Source of the DNA: Trypanosoma brucei gambiense DAL972
Lineage: Eukaryota > Euglenozoa > Kinetoplastea > Trypanosomatida > Trypanosomatidae
Length of the DNA stretch: 64,000 nucleotides
Assembly: GCF_000210295.1 (NCBI RefSeq)
Contig: NC_026740.1
Span: 1,185,691 to 1,249,690, forward strand
Reading direction: 5' to 3'
The notes beneath the pieces are model-generated. The model ran no database searches and was not told the origin of the DNA. It saw only the letters and a program-made list of their open reading frames with translations. The position numbers and the translations under genes were made by a program. Positions 1 through 8,396 of this stretch are shown here, one piece after another. How positions within the stretch are numbered: the stretch's first letter is position 1; each line of letters begins with the position of its first letter.

Positions 1-2
1 AT

Positions 3-1358
3 GCCGCCTCTTCTGGTTCTGGCTCTCAAGCAGCGTCTCACCGCCATAAAAACTCATCCCCCGATACTCCAGAACCAACCGATGAAAACGGGAATGGAGA
101 GACCGATACAAAGAATATGTCACTTCAGTTACTGCAAAGCGCACAACTCGAGTTAACGGAGAGTCCTTTGTTCGCTGCGTGTAGTGCCGACGGGCGGTTC
201 CTCGCGGTCGGGTTACAAAACACAAACATTCAGCTGTTCTTTGCTGACACAATGAAGCCGTACCTTTCCCTCTACGGTCATAAACTTCCACCTACCGCGG
301 CAACGTTCAGCACTGACGGTACTCTCATTGCCTCTTGTGGCATGGACAAAGCTCTGCGACTGTGGGGGACGGACTTTGGTGATTGCCATCGTTCTATTCA
401 TGCTCACGATGACTACGTGACGGACGTTGCTTTTTTGCGGGATACTCACCAACTTTTAACTGTTTCACTTGACGGTACACTCAAACATTGGGACGGTGAT
501 AACTGGATAATGATCCAAATGTTCCGTCAGCACCAACGGGGTGTGTGGGCGGTTGCGGCGACGGCAAATAGCACATGTGTTGCGACAGCGGGAGTTGACA
601 AATGCATTCGCTGTTTCTTACGCACCTCTGACATTGTCTTCCCAGCGGAGGAAGAAGAACGGTTAGCTCAGGAGGCGATGGATGAGGAGGCAGCAAAGCG
701 AGCAGCGATGCAGAGTTTAAATGGCATCCAACACCAGCAGGAAGTGGGTGTGGCGGGTCATGCGACTACGGCAACTGCCGCTGCCGCGGAAAAGATAATG
801 GAAGCGCTCGATTTGGTGTCAGTGGAGCTACAACGACGGAAGAACGACTCGGATAGTGCTCCCCCAAACCCGCTTCTGGTGAACAAAACCGTCTGGGAAT
901 ATCTCTGGTCCATCATAGAAAGTGTGCGACCCAGTGACTTGCGTCACGCGCTGTCCAACCTCACGAGCACACATGTTGATGCCTTGCTGGACTACGTCGA
1001 GCAGATGCTGAAGGAACGGGCCGTGCTTAACTATGAGACCGCTGCGAGAATTCTGCTCGCTTTGGTTGGCACACCGGCTTCGGTGGCAACAACTCACATC
1101 GCTCGCGTAGCCGTTGCAGGTGAAGTGTCCGAGGCGCGTGGGGCACGCCGTCTAGCCGCCCTCCGCCGAATGATTGCTGAAGGCCTCGATCAATCAGCAA
1201 CGCGCATGGACTATAACGTTTCCGGCTTGCAGTTTGTTCGTAAGATACTCGAAGACAGCGAGAAGGCTCGCTTCTTCGACGTGAGCAAAGTCCAGGGGTA
1301 CAAACAAAGGTATCACAGTCGTGTCCTCCATGAAGAGCAAAGAGGTGAGAAGCATTAA
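3..1358 (+). CDS. UTP12: UTP12/WDR3-like U3 snoRNP WD40 protein, 5' end cut by window edge
   Basis: The frame is open from base 3 with no stop, so the N-terminus lies outside the window and the ATG at 117 is probably internal. About 451 residues are visible. WD40 blades are seen as LIASCGMDKALRLWGTD, DGTLKHWD and TAGVDKCIRCF, followed by an acidic, Ala-rich linker (EEEERLAQEAMDEEAAKRAA). A helical C-terminal Utp12 domain follows (WEYLWSIIESVRPSDLRHAL, then YVEQMLKERAVLNYETAARIL). In other eukaryotes this architecture is that of UTP12/WDR3, a UTP-B subunit of the small-subunit processome that acts in the nucleolus on 18S rRNA processing. It heads the only plus-strand run in the window. UTP25, another processome factor, lies at 33.3-35.9 kb on the other strand. 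The family is clear; UTP12 is chosen over other Utp12-domain WD40 proteins by overall resemblance. Confidence 0.85.
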   Translation, partial: AASSGSGSQAASHRHKNSSPDTPEPTDENGNGETDTKNMSLQLLQSAQLELTESPLFAACSADGRFLAVGLQNTNIQLFFADTMKPYLSLYGHKLPPTAATFSTDGTLIASCGMDKALRLWGTDFGDCHRSIHAHDDYVTDVAFLRDTHQLLTVSLDGTLKHWDGDNWIMIQMFRQHQRGVWAVAATANSTCVATAGVDKCIRCFLRTSDIVFPAEEEERLAQEAMDEEAAKRAAMQSLNGIQHQQEVGVAGHATTATAAAAEKIMEALDLVSVELQRRKNDSDSAPPNPLLVNKTVWEYLWSIIESVRPSDLRHALSNLTSTHVDALLDYVEQMLKERAVLNYETAARILLALVGTPASVATTHIARVAVAGEVSEARGARRLAALRRMIAEGLDQSATRMDYNVSGLQFVRKILEDSEKARFFDVSKVQGYKQRYHSRVLHEEQRGEKH

Positions 1359-1856
1359 CCCAACCGCTGGGGAGAAGAGCAATAATGAAGGTAACACATC
1401 CCAGCAATGTATCGCTGGTAATAAATCAGTCATGTGGTGGCTTTGCATCTTAATTAAAGTTCTACCTTGTGACAAAGGGCTGCAGCCTATGCTAGGAAGT
1501 AAAATGGAGCGTTAATTTTATTCGGTGGGGAGTATTATTGTAAAGGTCCCTCAATAAACGTGTAAGAAGTAACCCAAAGTAGGGGGTTAAGGAAGGATGG
1601 AAGGGCACTAGAGCATGTGTCCAGTCGCAGGTGCACACGCATGAGCCCCAATGTTCCTCTCCTTGTATTCCCGTGTTCCGCCTACACGCGAACACCCGTA
1701 CAAACTCAAGAGCACAAATCGTTGCATCATTGTTTCTCTTCACTCTTCCCATAATTTTTCAATGTTTGCACAGACCCCATAGCAAGTAAGTGGAGAAAAA
1801 GGTAACACACAGTGAGTAAGAAAAGCAGCAACGACTAGAAACAAAAGTTTGGCGTA
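1359..1856. other. Intergenic region between UTP12 and membrane-protein copy A
   Basis: No convincing gene is present. The right part, from about 1686, is homologous to the 5' flanks of membrane-protein copies C and D (13287-13498 and 14901-15112, opposite strand). The left part is presumably UTP12 3' UTR. Confidence 0.7.
1725..1773 (+). promoter_or_regulatory. Likely spliced-leader acceptor of copy A (polypyrimidine tract plus AG)
   Basis: A T/C-rich stretch (tttctcttcactcttccc) runs into an AG at 1772-1773 (ttgcacag), 83 bases before the ATG at 1857. This is the usual layout of a trypanosome trans-splice acceptor. The same tract and AG occur upstream of copies C, D, C' and D', so the signal is conserved in the family. 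Confidence 0.6.
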
Positions 1857-2552
1857 ATGGTGATGAAGGCTTTCCCCCTTTCCCTATTAGCGGCAACCAC
1901 TGTGCTATTACTGCTGCTTCCCGTTCCTGGTAGGTGTGCTGATTGCTTTGCTCATTCAAATGATTACTCCACTCCCGGGGAGCCGTTCGGCAAATCGAAG
2001 CACACAATCACCTTAAGTGGTGGGAACTGGGGCACTGTCATAGGCAGTGACGGAAATGCACTAAAGACGGCCCTTCTACTTGACATTTACGCTCAAATAC
2101 TGCGACGGCATGCTTTTAACACTTCCGTCACCGTCGACGATATGCGGCAGGGAGAGCATGGCATGGAAGCTGAAGTAACCGTTACACAGGTTTTGTTGAC
2201 TGATGTCCCTAGGGCCGACTTGCAGCATACATGGAATCCCAACGAAATAACATCGCTGTTAATGCAAGGGGTGTACAAACACACAAAAGATAAACACGAT
2301 CCGCGTTCAGACGTCCATCTCGTTAGTGTCAGACTCCCCGCTGCGACTACAGAGCTCCACAAGTGTGGGAAGGCCTGTTGGACTGTTCGGTTAATAGGCA
2401 TCTTTATAGGGATAGCCATGATTCTCATTGCAGCATACACTATATTCATAACGCGTAAATGGGAAAAGCAAGCGGAAAAAGAACCGGATGACGACTCTTC
2501 GCGGGAACCATTGCCAGAACAAGAACAGAGGAGGTCGAGAACACGCGTGTAG
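1857..2552 (+). CDS. Small type I membrane (surface-like) protein, array copy A
   Basis: 231 residues. A signal peptide covers about residues 1-28 (MVMKAFPLSLLAATTV, then a Leu run, ending near GRCAD). A roughly 145-residue ectodomain follows, then a hydrophobic segment at about 178-199 and a charged 30-residue tail (KWEKQAEKEPDDD). Family hallmarks shared with copies B and D are SKHTITL, LLLDIYAQ, TWNPNEITSLLMQG and two juxtamembrane Cys (170 and 174, C-x3-C); copy C keeps looser versions. There is one N-glycosylation sequon in the visible ectodomain (NTS, near 88). The start is chosen at MVMK because copies A and C have an in-frame TAG just upstream. It is the only family member on the plus strand. 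I do not recognise a named family; a trypanosome insect-stage surface antigen such as PSSA-2 could be tested. Function unknown. Confidence 0.85.
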   Translation: MVMKAFPLSLLAATTVLLLLLPVPGRCADCFAHSNDYSTPGEPFGKSKHTITLSGGNWGTVIGSDGNALKTALLLDIYAQILRRHAFNTSVTVDDMRQGEHGMEAEVTVTQVLLTDVPRADLQHTWNPNEITSLLMQGVYKHTKDKHDPRSDVHLVSVRLPAATTELHKCGKACWTVRLIGIFIGIAMILIAAYTIFITRKWEKQAEKEPDDDSSREPLPEQEQRRSRTRV

Positions 2553-3481
2553 CATCGTTTGATTAGCAGCGGCGACAACAATCCGAAGTAATGCGCGGTT
2601 AGTTGTGGACAACATTCCACTGCGTCTCTTTGATATACTTTTTTTTGCTTTTGCTTTTCGCTGCATATACCAGCACCCCACTCCACGTGTGGTGAGGAGC
2701 TTGGGGTGGCATTCTTTGTTTGAACGCCTCCCATCCCCTTTTATGTTATTTTATGTGTTTTTTCCCCTCTTGCTCGTTTATTCCCACCCACCTTGTTGCT
2801 TTGACTGCCCTATGTACGACTGATAAATATGCATTGGACAACACATGGCTACTATTCAGTGTCTAAATACATCTTGCACACGCGGTCTTCCTGTTACTGC
2901 ATGCACGGAAACTACTTTGAGCCCCCCCCTTCCTTTCCCTCCCTACTTTTTCATCTTTCATATTATACCACATACATTTTGTGTATTACTCATTTTACCA
3001 TTAGCACCACCTTGCAAAGTTGATAGCGTAATATGGGAATGTGTGTATTATATACTTCCCAATTGAATCCATATTCGGGAAGTTTTCTGTCTCCTCACTC
3101 GCCTCGTTGAAATCCTGTTAGTTGTCTCGGTATCAATGATAATATTGCTGTGTGTTGAATGGTGGTTTATGGATGTGACTGTATTTTGTTGCGTATGAAC
3201 CACTGGAATGATTAAAAGGTCCTTTTAGCACTGCGGAGTTATGAATATTAATAGCCTGCACTCGTGTCATTGTATCTGGTAGTATTTTCACACCCCACCC
3301 ACGTGCAACTTTTTACCTTTGCTCTGAGTTATTCTACTCCACACACCCATCGTTGCAACATTATTGGAAGTTAAGTGCTTTAGTAGTCATTAATTTTGTA
3401 ACGACTCTAATTAACGCGGTTCCGGTCGACAAAATTAAGCACTGCTGACACCCACTTCTTTATTTCCACCACCTGGAAACA
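2553..3481. other. Gene-free stretch between copy A and the HYPK-like gene
   Basis: Almost all of this lies inside the left arm of the inverted repeat. It is T/C-rich and low in complexity, as expected for trypanosome 3' UTR and acceptor DNA. The small open frames here have no family likeness and are mirrored exactly in the right arm. Confidence 0.6.
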
Positions 3482-3820
3482 ATGACTCGGCAATCCGATG
3501 TGCAAAAATCCATGAGGACAATTTCTGATGGAGCGGAAAAGGCAGTAGAAGTACGGAAATATGACGAGAAAGCGGTGCAGCAGCGGATGCAGAAACTTTA
3601 TGCCGATGTGGCGAAAAAGAAATTAGCTGAGAAGAAGCGAGCTGATGAGTTGGCGCAGATCCCGGTGTCGGAGGAGGATGTGCAACTTTTGGTGCGTGAA
3701 TGCGGTTGGGAGGCGCAGGTGGCACAACAAAAACTCCGTGAGAGGAATGGAAGCGTTGTGGCGGTTCTTCGAGATGTTGCGGGACTCCCGAAGGCCAAAG
3801 CATCGAGTGGAACCTCCTGA
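3482..3820 (+). CDS. HYPK: HYPK-like protein, left-arm copy
   Basis: 112 residues. The N-terminal half is charged and helical (DEKAVQQRMQKLYADVAKKK). The C-terminal half is a UBA-like three-helix module (IPVSEEDVQLLVRECGW, then NGSVVAVLRDVAGL). This layout and the C-terminal pattern match HYPK (huntingtin-interacting protein K), a ribosome-associated regulator of the NatA N-terminal acetyltransferase; a NAC-alpha-like UBA protein is the main alternative. The ATG at 3482 follows a T/C-rich tract. An identical copy in the opposite direction lies at 9571-9909, so the two converge on the retroelement. Both reading frames are intact. Confidence 0.72.
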   Translation: MTRQSDVQKSMRTISDGAEKAVEVRKYDEKAVQQRMQKLYADVAKKKLAEKKRADELAQIPVSEEDVQLLVRECGWEAQVAQQKLRERNGSVVAVLRDVAGLPKAKASSGTS

Positions 3821-4994
3821 AACCTGACAAACAAAAAAAAAACATTTACAATATAATGGTTATGACTGATTGAATGAGAGCAGCAGCGAGAGAAACGGAA
3901 GTTGGCGGAGCCCTTTTGGTTGACTTGTTACGAGATGCTCAGAGGTGTGGAGCGTAAGCATGTGTGTAATCCCACTGAAGACAATTGCATGGTGATGCAG
4001 GGGATGTTTGAGTTCATACAAATCTCAAACAAACACTGTAGAGGCGTTGAACTCATTAATGTCAAACTCCATCTGATTATTTCAGGCACGAATGCCCTCA
4101 TGTAGGATGAAAAGGATTGCCACTTCCTTCATGTCGCAACGGATTCGCTATCAATTACAACAGCTCCGACCTACAGCTTGTTGTGAGTTTTTAACGCGCT
4201 TGGACTTCGGTAATGAACTTGGAACTTGATTTCCTGAGGATCGCCGCGGTGCATAATTTGTTCCTTCCCCATTTGATGTGAGCAGTGCGGTGCACTTAAC
4301 CATTGTGATATCACTGCTTCGCTTTCTATGAGTGTGTGCTGTACAAATCTAATTCCTCTTCCACTATTTACCGTATTTGAAGCTCATTAAAGGAACCATA
4401 ATTAGCAAAGGGGGCGCACTCAGTTGTCAAGGCAGTGGAACCCACAACATCCGCGCACAGCGGTGACACAAATGCATAATAGCTGCTTTTCATACACCTC
4501 TATTGTGGGGATGTTGATTCTCAAAGCGTAGTGGTTGTAATTTGAAATCAGGTATGGAGCGTCTGGGTAGGCGCATCGAGGCCAATCGCTTTATTATGGG
4601 ACAGTTGGATGGTATGCGAGGGTGCACGCCTGCTGTTGGTTGCAGTGGCAGCCTCAAAAAATTAAGTTATGCGACACTCGGTGTATTGCGCCAGGAGAAT
4701 ATGCGGCGGTGCGGGTGAGTCCTTTCACTGCACTTTGGGCAGCGGGGGTTGGGATGGTATCTACAGGGGATCTACTTCACATTGGAAAGTAAACGTCACA
4801 ACTGCTGTCTCGACTGGTCGCTGATAGAACCCGTGAGGTGAAGAGAGAGACTGCTAGACCGGAGTTCCCTTCCAGGACAGATTAGCATCGGCAAACCGAG
4901 AGGCACAAGCACGCCCTCGTTGTTGAATTACTGATCGGCATTCTGTTGGAGGTATGAAGGAATCGCAGTGGCGGCGGTGTTGAATAAAGTTTGA
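3821..4994. other. Gene-free stretch, HYPK-like gene to retroelement (left arm)
   Basis: I see no gene with a recognisable family. A 54-codon frame (4554-4718, start MERLGRRIEANRF) lies just before the retroelement frames and might be the decayed start of its first gene. The 5' edge of the element is not visible to me; no long terminal repeat was found. Confidence 0.5.
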
Positions 4995-5291
4995 GAAACC
5001 TCGAGGAAAGGGAAAACCTCGTGTCGCAAAAGTCACTATTTCCCGGAAGTCACACCAGCTATAGAGGTTGAAATTGAATACTTGAGAAAACAGTTGGGCG
5101 ACTGTAAAGAACAACTTATAAAATACAGAGTACACTTTGAGCAGATTAACCACGTTATTAAGAATAGACGAATTAAAGGAAATGGTTCAGCAGCAAGCTC
5201 AGACATAGTGGAAAAGCTCGAAAAATATTATAATATAACAAAACGCCCAAAAGGTCCCGTGGCCGCTGATCCTCGGAAACGATGTCTGTAA
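4995..5291 (+). pseudogene. Retroelement first frame (gag-like), left copy
   Basis: A 98-residue open frame with no in-frame ATG near its beginning, so it is a remnant or is entered by another route. It starts basic (SRKGKTSCRKSHYF) and continues into a coiled-coil-like stretch (IEVEIEYLRKQLGDCKEQL), which suits a gag-like nucleic-acid-binding protein. Its last bases overlap the ATG of the next frame (the TGTCTGTAA end contains ATGTCTG in another frame), a compact arrangement typical of retroelements. Confidence 0.5.
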
Positions 5292-5719
5292 ACCCCCAAC
5301 CTTCCTCCATAGACCGTCAACAGAGCACTCAGATGTACCAACATGTTTCCACTACCCCGCTCGGCTTTAGTATAAACTGGGTCGGATGGAAAAACAGAGC
5401 GGAAACCTCTGAAGGATTTTTACAATTGTATGACGAATGTAGGACTACAATTGGGAATCCTGAGGCCTTCATGGTACAATTCTGTAAATTAATGGGGGGG
5501 GGAAGTGAATCATCTCTACATTTTTGGACGTTCACAAGATGGGTACGGTATTATGACCACTTCGTGGCTACGGCGAATAGAATGCCAATACAATATATAA
5601 CAACAGGGGCAACTATGTATAAAACATTGCGACTGGAAATGGCAGCACAGAAAAGAGGAGTATTTATCCCACGGGCAATACAAGAAGGATTGGATACTGA
5701 AGGAGGTATCAATGTATGA
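5282..5719 (+). pseudogene. Retroelement second frame, left copy (uninterrupted, 145 codons)
   Basis: Begins with an ATG inside the end of the previous frame. The protein starts MSVNPQPSSIDRQQ and contains an aromatic stretch FWTFTRWVRYYDHF. VIPER elements encode a tyrosine recombinase as the second gene, but I cannot see the Arg-His-Arg-Tyr signature, so this may be only a fragment or a different protein. It ends with a double stop (TGA TAA). The frame crosses a run of nine G at 5494-5502; the right-arm copy has ten and is frameshifted there. Confidence 0.5.
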
Positions 5720-5722
5720 TAA

Positions 5723-6220
5723 GATGTCAAACGCAGCTGCAAAACAAAGAGCTCAGAGAAGTCGCCAAGGACGGAATTGAAGCAATTTCAACAACCATCA
5801 GCGTCGAACAAGCCCAAACGGGCGAAGGAAGTCCCCATCGCGGGAACAGTAGCAAAGGCGAGACTGAGCGGGGCTCGTAAAATATACCGCTCCCGACATA
5901 AGAGAATGAAACAAAAGGCGAAGAAAGAATGGTCAAAACTACAAATCCACAAGAACAGTGAATATGTTCGAAAACACATGGGAAACAAGAAAATTCTATG
6001 GGGGTGTTGCGATCCGCGTGCGGATATACGCAACAAAGAGATACGGGGAAGCACAAATAAAATAGTTGCTCCGGCACCACCTAAACCAGTGGCTGTCCCC
6101 TGCGCGCAGATTAGGCCCTGTTCGTCAGGGAACTCTGAGCGAGAGCACTGTCCGGACCTTAAAATGTCTATTCAAGCACCGGAAGTCAAGCCGATGCTAT
6201 GGCGTAAACTATTAGGCTAG
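5723..6220 (+). pseudogene. Retroelement third frame (pol N-terminal part), left copy, cut at junction
   Basis: Open in the same frame as the previous one after its double stop, with no ATG near the start. It is strongly basic (KKEWSKLQIHKNSEYVRKHM) and has a CCDPRAD patch. At 6216 the sequence leaves the element, and a TAG at 6218-6220 ends the frame by chance. The right-arm copy continues into reverse transcriptase, so this is the truncated 5' part of pol. Confidence 0.5.
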
Positions 6221-6576
6221 CATTAACACGCTTGCACGCATTGTTGAAAAAAACTGAACTTCCTCATTATTTCTTGGAACCAGTCTAGCGGCTCAGTTGC
6301 TAATACTTTTGCCGTATCCACCAGGCTTCCAAATAATTTTTCAAGGTCTCGCAGGTCGATTAATTTCAAATATTCTTGTGTCGTTATCTGCTTGTCTAGC
6401 CACATTATTTTCAATTTATTCAGATGTTTTTCTGTTACTTGTACACTTTTATTATTGTGGTCCAAGACCGCTCCTATGAAATCATAACTGGTGGCGTAAG
6501 AGGCAGCGGTTCGGATAATGTCACGCAGTATTTCTCCACCTTGCCGTGGAGGAGGCTAATTACTTTTGGCGCTTGT
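6217..6576 (-). pseudogene. Retroelement reverse transcriptase, C-terminal (thumb-like) fragment
   Basis: On the minus strand, in another frame from the upstream RT piece, one reads LRDIIRTAASYATSYDFIGA followed by VLDHNNKSVQVTEKHLNKLK. The pattern G-x-x-L-D-then-V-x-x-T-x-K-x-x-K-L is what follows the RT active site in LTR/DIRS-type enzymes. The frame runs into the palindrome junction at 6216, where homology to the element ends. The upper edge of this fragment is approximate. Confidence 0.5.
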
Positions 6577-7173
6577 TTTTCCGTAATTGCGAGTCTGAAA
6601 TTATCGATCCAGACATCACCGTCTATCATCCGGTGCTCTCAACGCGTTACCTGCGAGTGCCCCGTTAATGTCATTACCAACCACTGCATAATTTCGCAGC
6701 TTGTTGTTAATCCCACGGGCAATCGTGTCATTTCCAAAGGCGAACCATCTGCAGTTGCAATGGAGAAGCATGCGGTGGTGTTGACCGGCAGGTCAATTTC
6801 ATAATAGCTTGCTTTTAAATCACCCACTATTGCTCCAGCGGCGGAGAGTCTGTCCAGGTACTCCTGGAGCGGGTTTAATTCCACTATACAGCGACAATCA
6901 CACACATTGTCTAAATAGCCATTCGTAGTGTTTGGCGATGCCAATAGTCTCCTCCTGTTTTTCCAGGGTTCATCGACTGTAGATGCGCGGGCGACTGGGG
7001 GATCCACTGTCGATTTCGTGATATTCGCGCTGAGTACGGTCTTGGCATCACTGGATGATAGCCACTAACGCGCTGGGACGTCGCCTATTTCGTCCCGTCT
7101 TACGTATTGCGCGGCATCGGCTAATTGCCTGAACAGCACTTGAATTCTTTCTTGCACCTTATTTTTTGTGGAA
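6217..7173. other. Single-copy spacer between the palindrome arms
   Basis: 957 bases present once. On the minus strand they continue the right-arm retroelement without a break through the reverse-transcriptase region. The left end therefore marks where the retroelement was joined, inside reverse transcriptase, to a reversed copy of its own 5' half. Confidence 0.85.
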
Positions 7174-7667
7174 CCTAATAGTTTACGCCATAGCATCGGC
7201 TTGACTTCCGGTGCTTGAATAGACATTTTAAGGTCCGGACAGTGCTCTCGCTCAGAGTTCCCTGACGAACAGGGCCTAATCTGCGCGCAGGGGACAGCCA
7301 CTGGTTTAGGTGGTGCCGGAGCAACTATTTTATTTGTGCTTCCCCGTATCTCTTTGTTGCGTATATCCGCACGCGGATCGCAACACCCCCATAGAATTTT
7401 CTTGTTTCCCATGTGTTTTCGAACATATTCACTGTTCTTGTGGATTTGTAGTTTTGACCATTCTTTCTTCGCCTTTTGTTTCATTCTCTTATGTCGGGAG
7501 CGGTATATTTTACGAGCCCCGCTCAGTCTCGCCTTTGCTACTGTTCCCGCGATGGGGACTTCCTTCGCCCGTTTGGGCTTGTTCGACGCTGATGGTTGTT
7601 GAAATTGCTTCAATTCCGTCCTTGGCGACTTCTCTGAGCTCTTTGTTTTGCAGCTGCGTTTGACATC
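6639..7667 (-). pseudogene. Retroelement pol: basic N-terminal part plus reverse transcriptase, one in-frame TAG
   Basis: One frame runs from 7667 to the TGA at 6639, broken only by a TAG at 7067-7065 (after DEIGDVPAR). The first part matches the left-arm third frame. The second part, present once, holds RT motifs: PWKNRRRLLASPN, ELNPLQEYLDRLSAAGAIVG, LKASYYEIDLP and TRLPVGLTTS. After the TGA the same frame continues with IDGDVWIDNFRLA, which looks like the catalytic block but with Asn after Asp. The gene cannot make a full enzyme as it stands. Reading through the TAG is possible in principle but unproven. Confidence 0.6.
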
Positions 7668-7671
7668 TTAT

Positions 7672-8109
7672 CATACATTGATACCTCCTTCAGTATCCAA
7701 TCCTTCTTGTATTGCCCGTGGGATAAATACTCCTCTTTTCTGTGCTGCCATTTCCAGTCGCAATGTTTTATACATAGTTGCCCCTGTTGTTATATATTGT
7801 ATTGGCATTCTATTCGCCGTAGCCACGAAGTGGTCATAATACCGTACCCATCTTGTGAACGTCCAAAAATGTAGAGATGATTCACTTCCCCCCCCCCATT
7901 AATTTACAGAATTGTACCATGAAGGCCTCAGGATTCCCAATTGTAGTCCTACATTCGTCATACAATTGTAAAAATCCTTCAGAGGTTTCCGCTCTGTTTT
8001 TCCATCCGACCCAGTTTATACTAAAGCCGAGCGGGGTAGTGGAAACATGTTGGTACATCTGAGTGCTCTGTTGACGGTCTATGGAGGAAGGTTGGGGGTT
8101 TACAGACAT
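7672..8109 (-). pseudogene. Retroelement second frame, right copy, frameshifted
   Basis: Same sequence as 5282-5719 but with ten G in the run at 7889-7898 (read as C on the plus strand) instead of nine. The frame beginning at 8109 therefore ends at 7882, after 75 codons, and the rest continues in another frame. G-run length is error-prone in both replication and sequencing. Confidence 0.55.
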
Positions 8110-8396
8110 CGTTTCCGAGGATCAGCGGCCACGGGACCTTTTGGGCGTTTTGTTATATTATAATATTTTTCGAGCTTTTCCACTATGTCTGAGCTTGCTG
8201 CTGAACCATTTCCTTTAATTCGTCTATTCTTAATAACGTGGTTAATCTGCTCAAAGTGTACTCTGTATTTTATAAGTTGTTCTTTACAGTCGCCCAACTG
8301 TTTTCTCAAGTATTCAATTTCAACCTCTATAGCTGGTGTGACTTCCGGGAAATAGTGACTTTTGCGACACGAGGTTTTCCCTTTCCTCGAGGTTTC
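8100..8396 (-). pseudogene. Retroelement first frame (gag-like), right copy
   Basis: Mirror copy of 4995-5291 with the same 98-residue basic, coiled-coil-like frame and the same overlap with the next frame. Confidence 0.5.

Larger units (their letters stand above)
2577..6216. repeat. Left arm of a 3.64-kb inverted repeat
   Basis: The sequence is the reverse complement of 7174-10814. Positions x and 13391-x pair up to the G-run near 5500, and x pairs with 13390-x after it. The only differences I found are one substitution near 4310 (gtgatatcac against gtggtatcac) and a G-run of 9 against 10. The outer edge lies just past the stop of copy A; the inner edge is inside the retroelement. The arm holds one HYPK-like gene and a truncated VIPER-like element. 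Confidence 0.95.
4995..6216 (+). mobile_element. VIPER-like retroelement remnant, left copy, truncated by the palindrome junction
   Basis: This is the inverted duplicate of the first part of the element described at 6217-8396. It keeps three consecutive frames in gag-to-pol order and stops abruptly at 6216, before the reverse transcriptase. The 5' boundary given is only the start of the first open frame. Assignment rests on the reverse-transcriptase part that survives in the other copy. Confidence 0.6.
6217..8396 (-). mobile_element. VIPER-like (tyrosine-recombinase type) retroelement remnant, right copy
   Basis: Read on the minus strand the order is gag-like frame (8396-8100), second frame (8109 onward), then pol with a reverse transcriptase. 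The RT pieces are of the LTR/DIRS type, not the ingi or SLACS type: YYEIDLP, then LPVGLTTS, then an IDGDVWIDN active-site-like block, then a thumb-like block (AVLDHNNKSVQVTEKHL). In T. brucei the best-known element of this type is VIPER; TATE is the alternative. The copy is dead: in-frame stops, frameshifts, no visible recombinase signature, RNase H missing. Its downstream end is lost at the 6217 junction and its upstream limit is uncertain. Confidence 0.65.

Noticed and set aside
3902..4105. 67-codon frame (mirrored at 9286-9489)
   Set aside because: No ATG-supported family likeness, no domain, and lies in sequence with no coding bias I can see.
4554..4718. 54-codon frame MERLGRRIEANRF... 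before the retroelement
   Set aside because: Too short and without family signal; mentioned only as a possible decayed start of the element's first gene.
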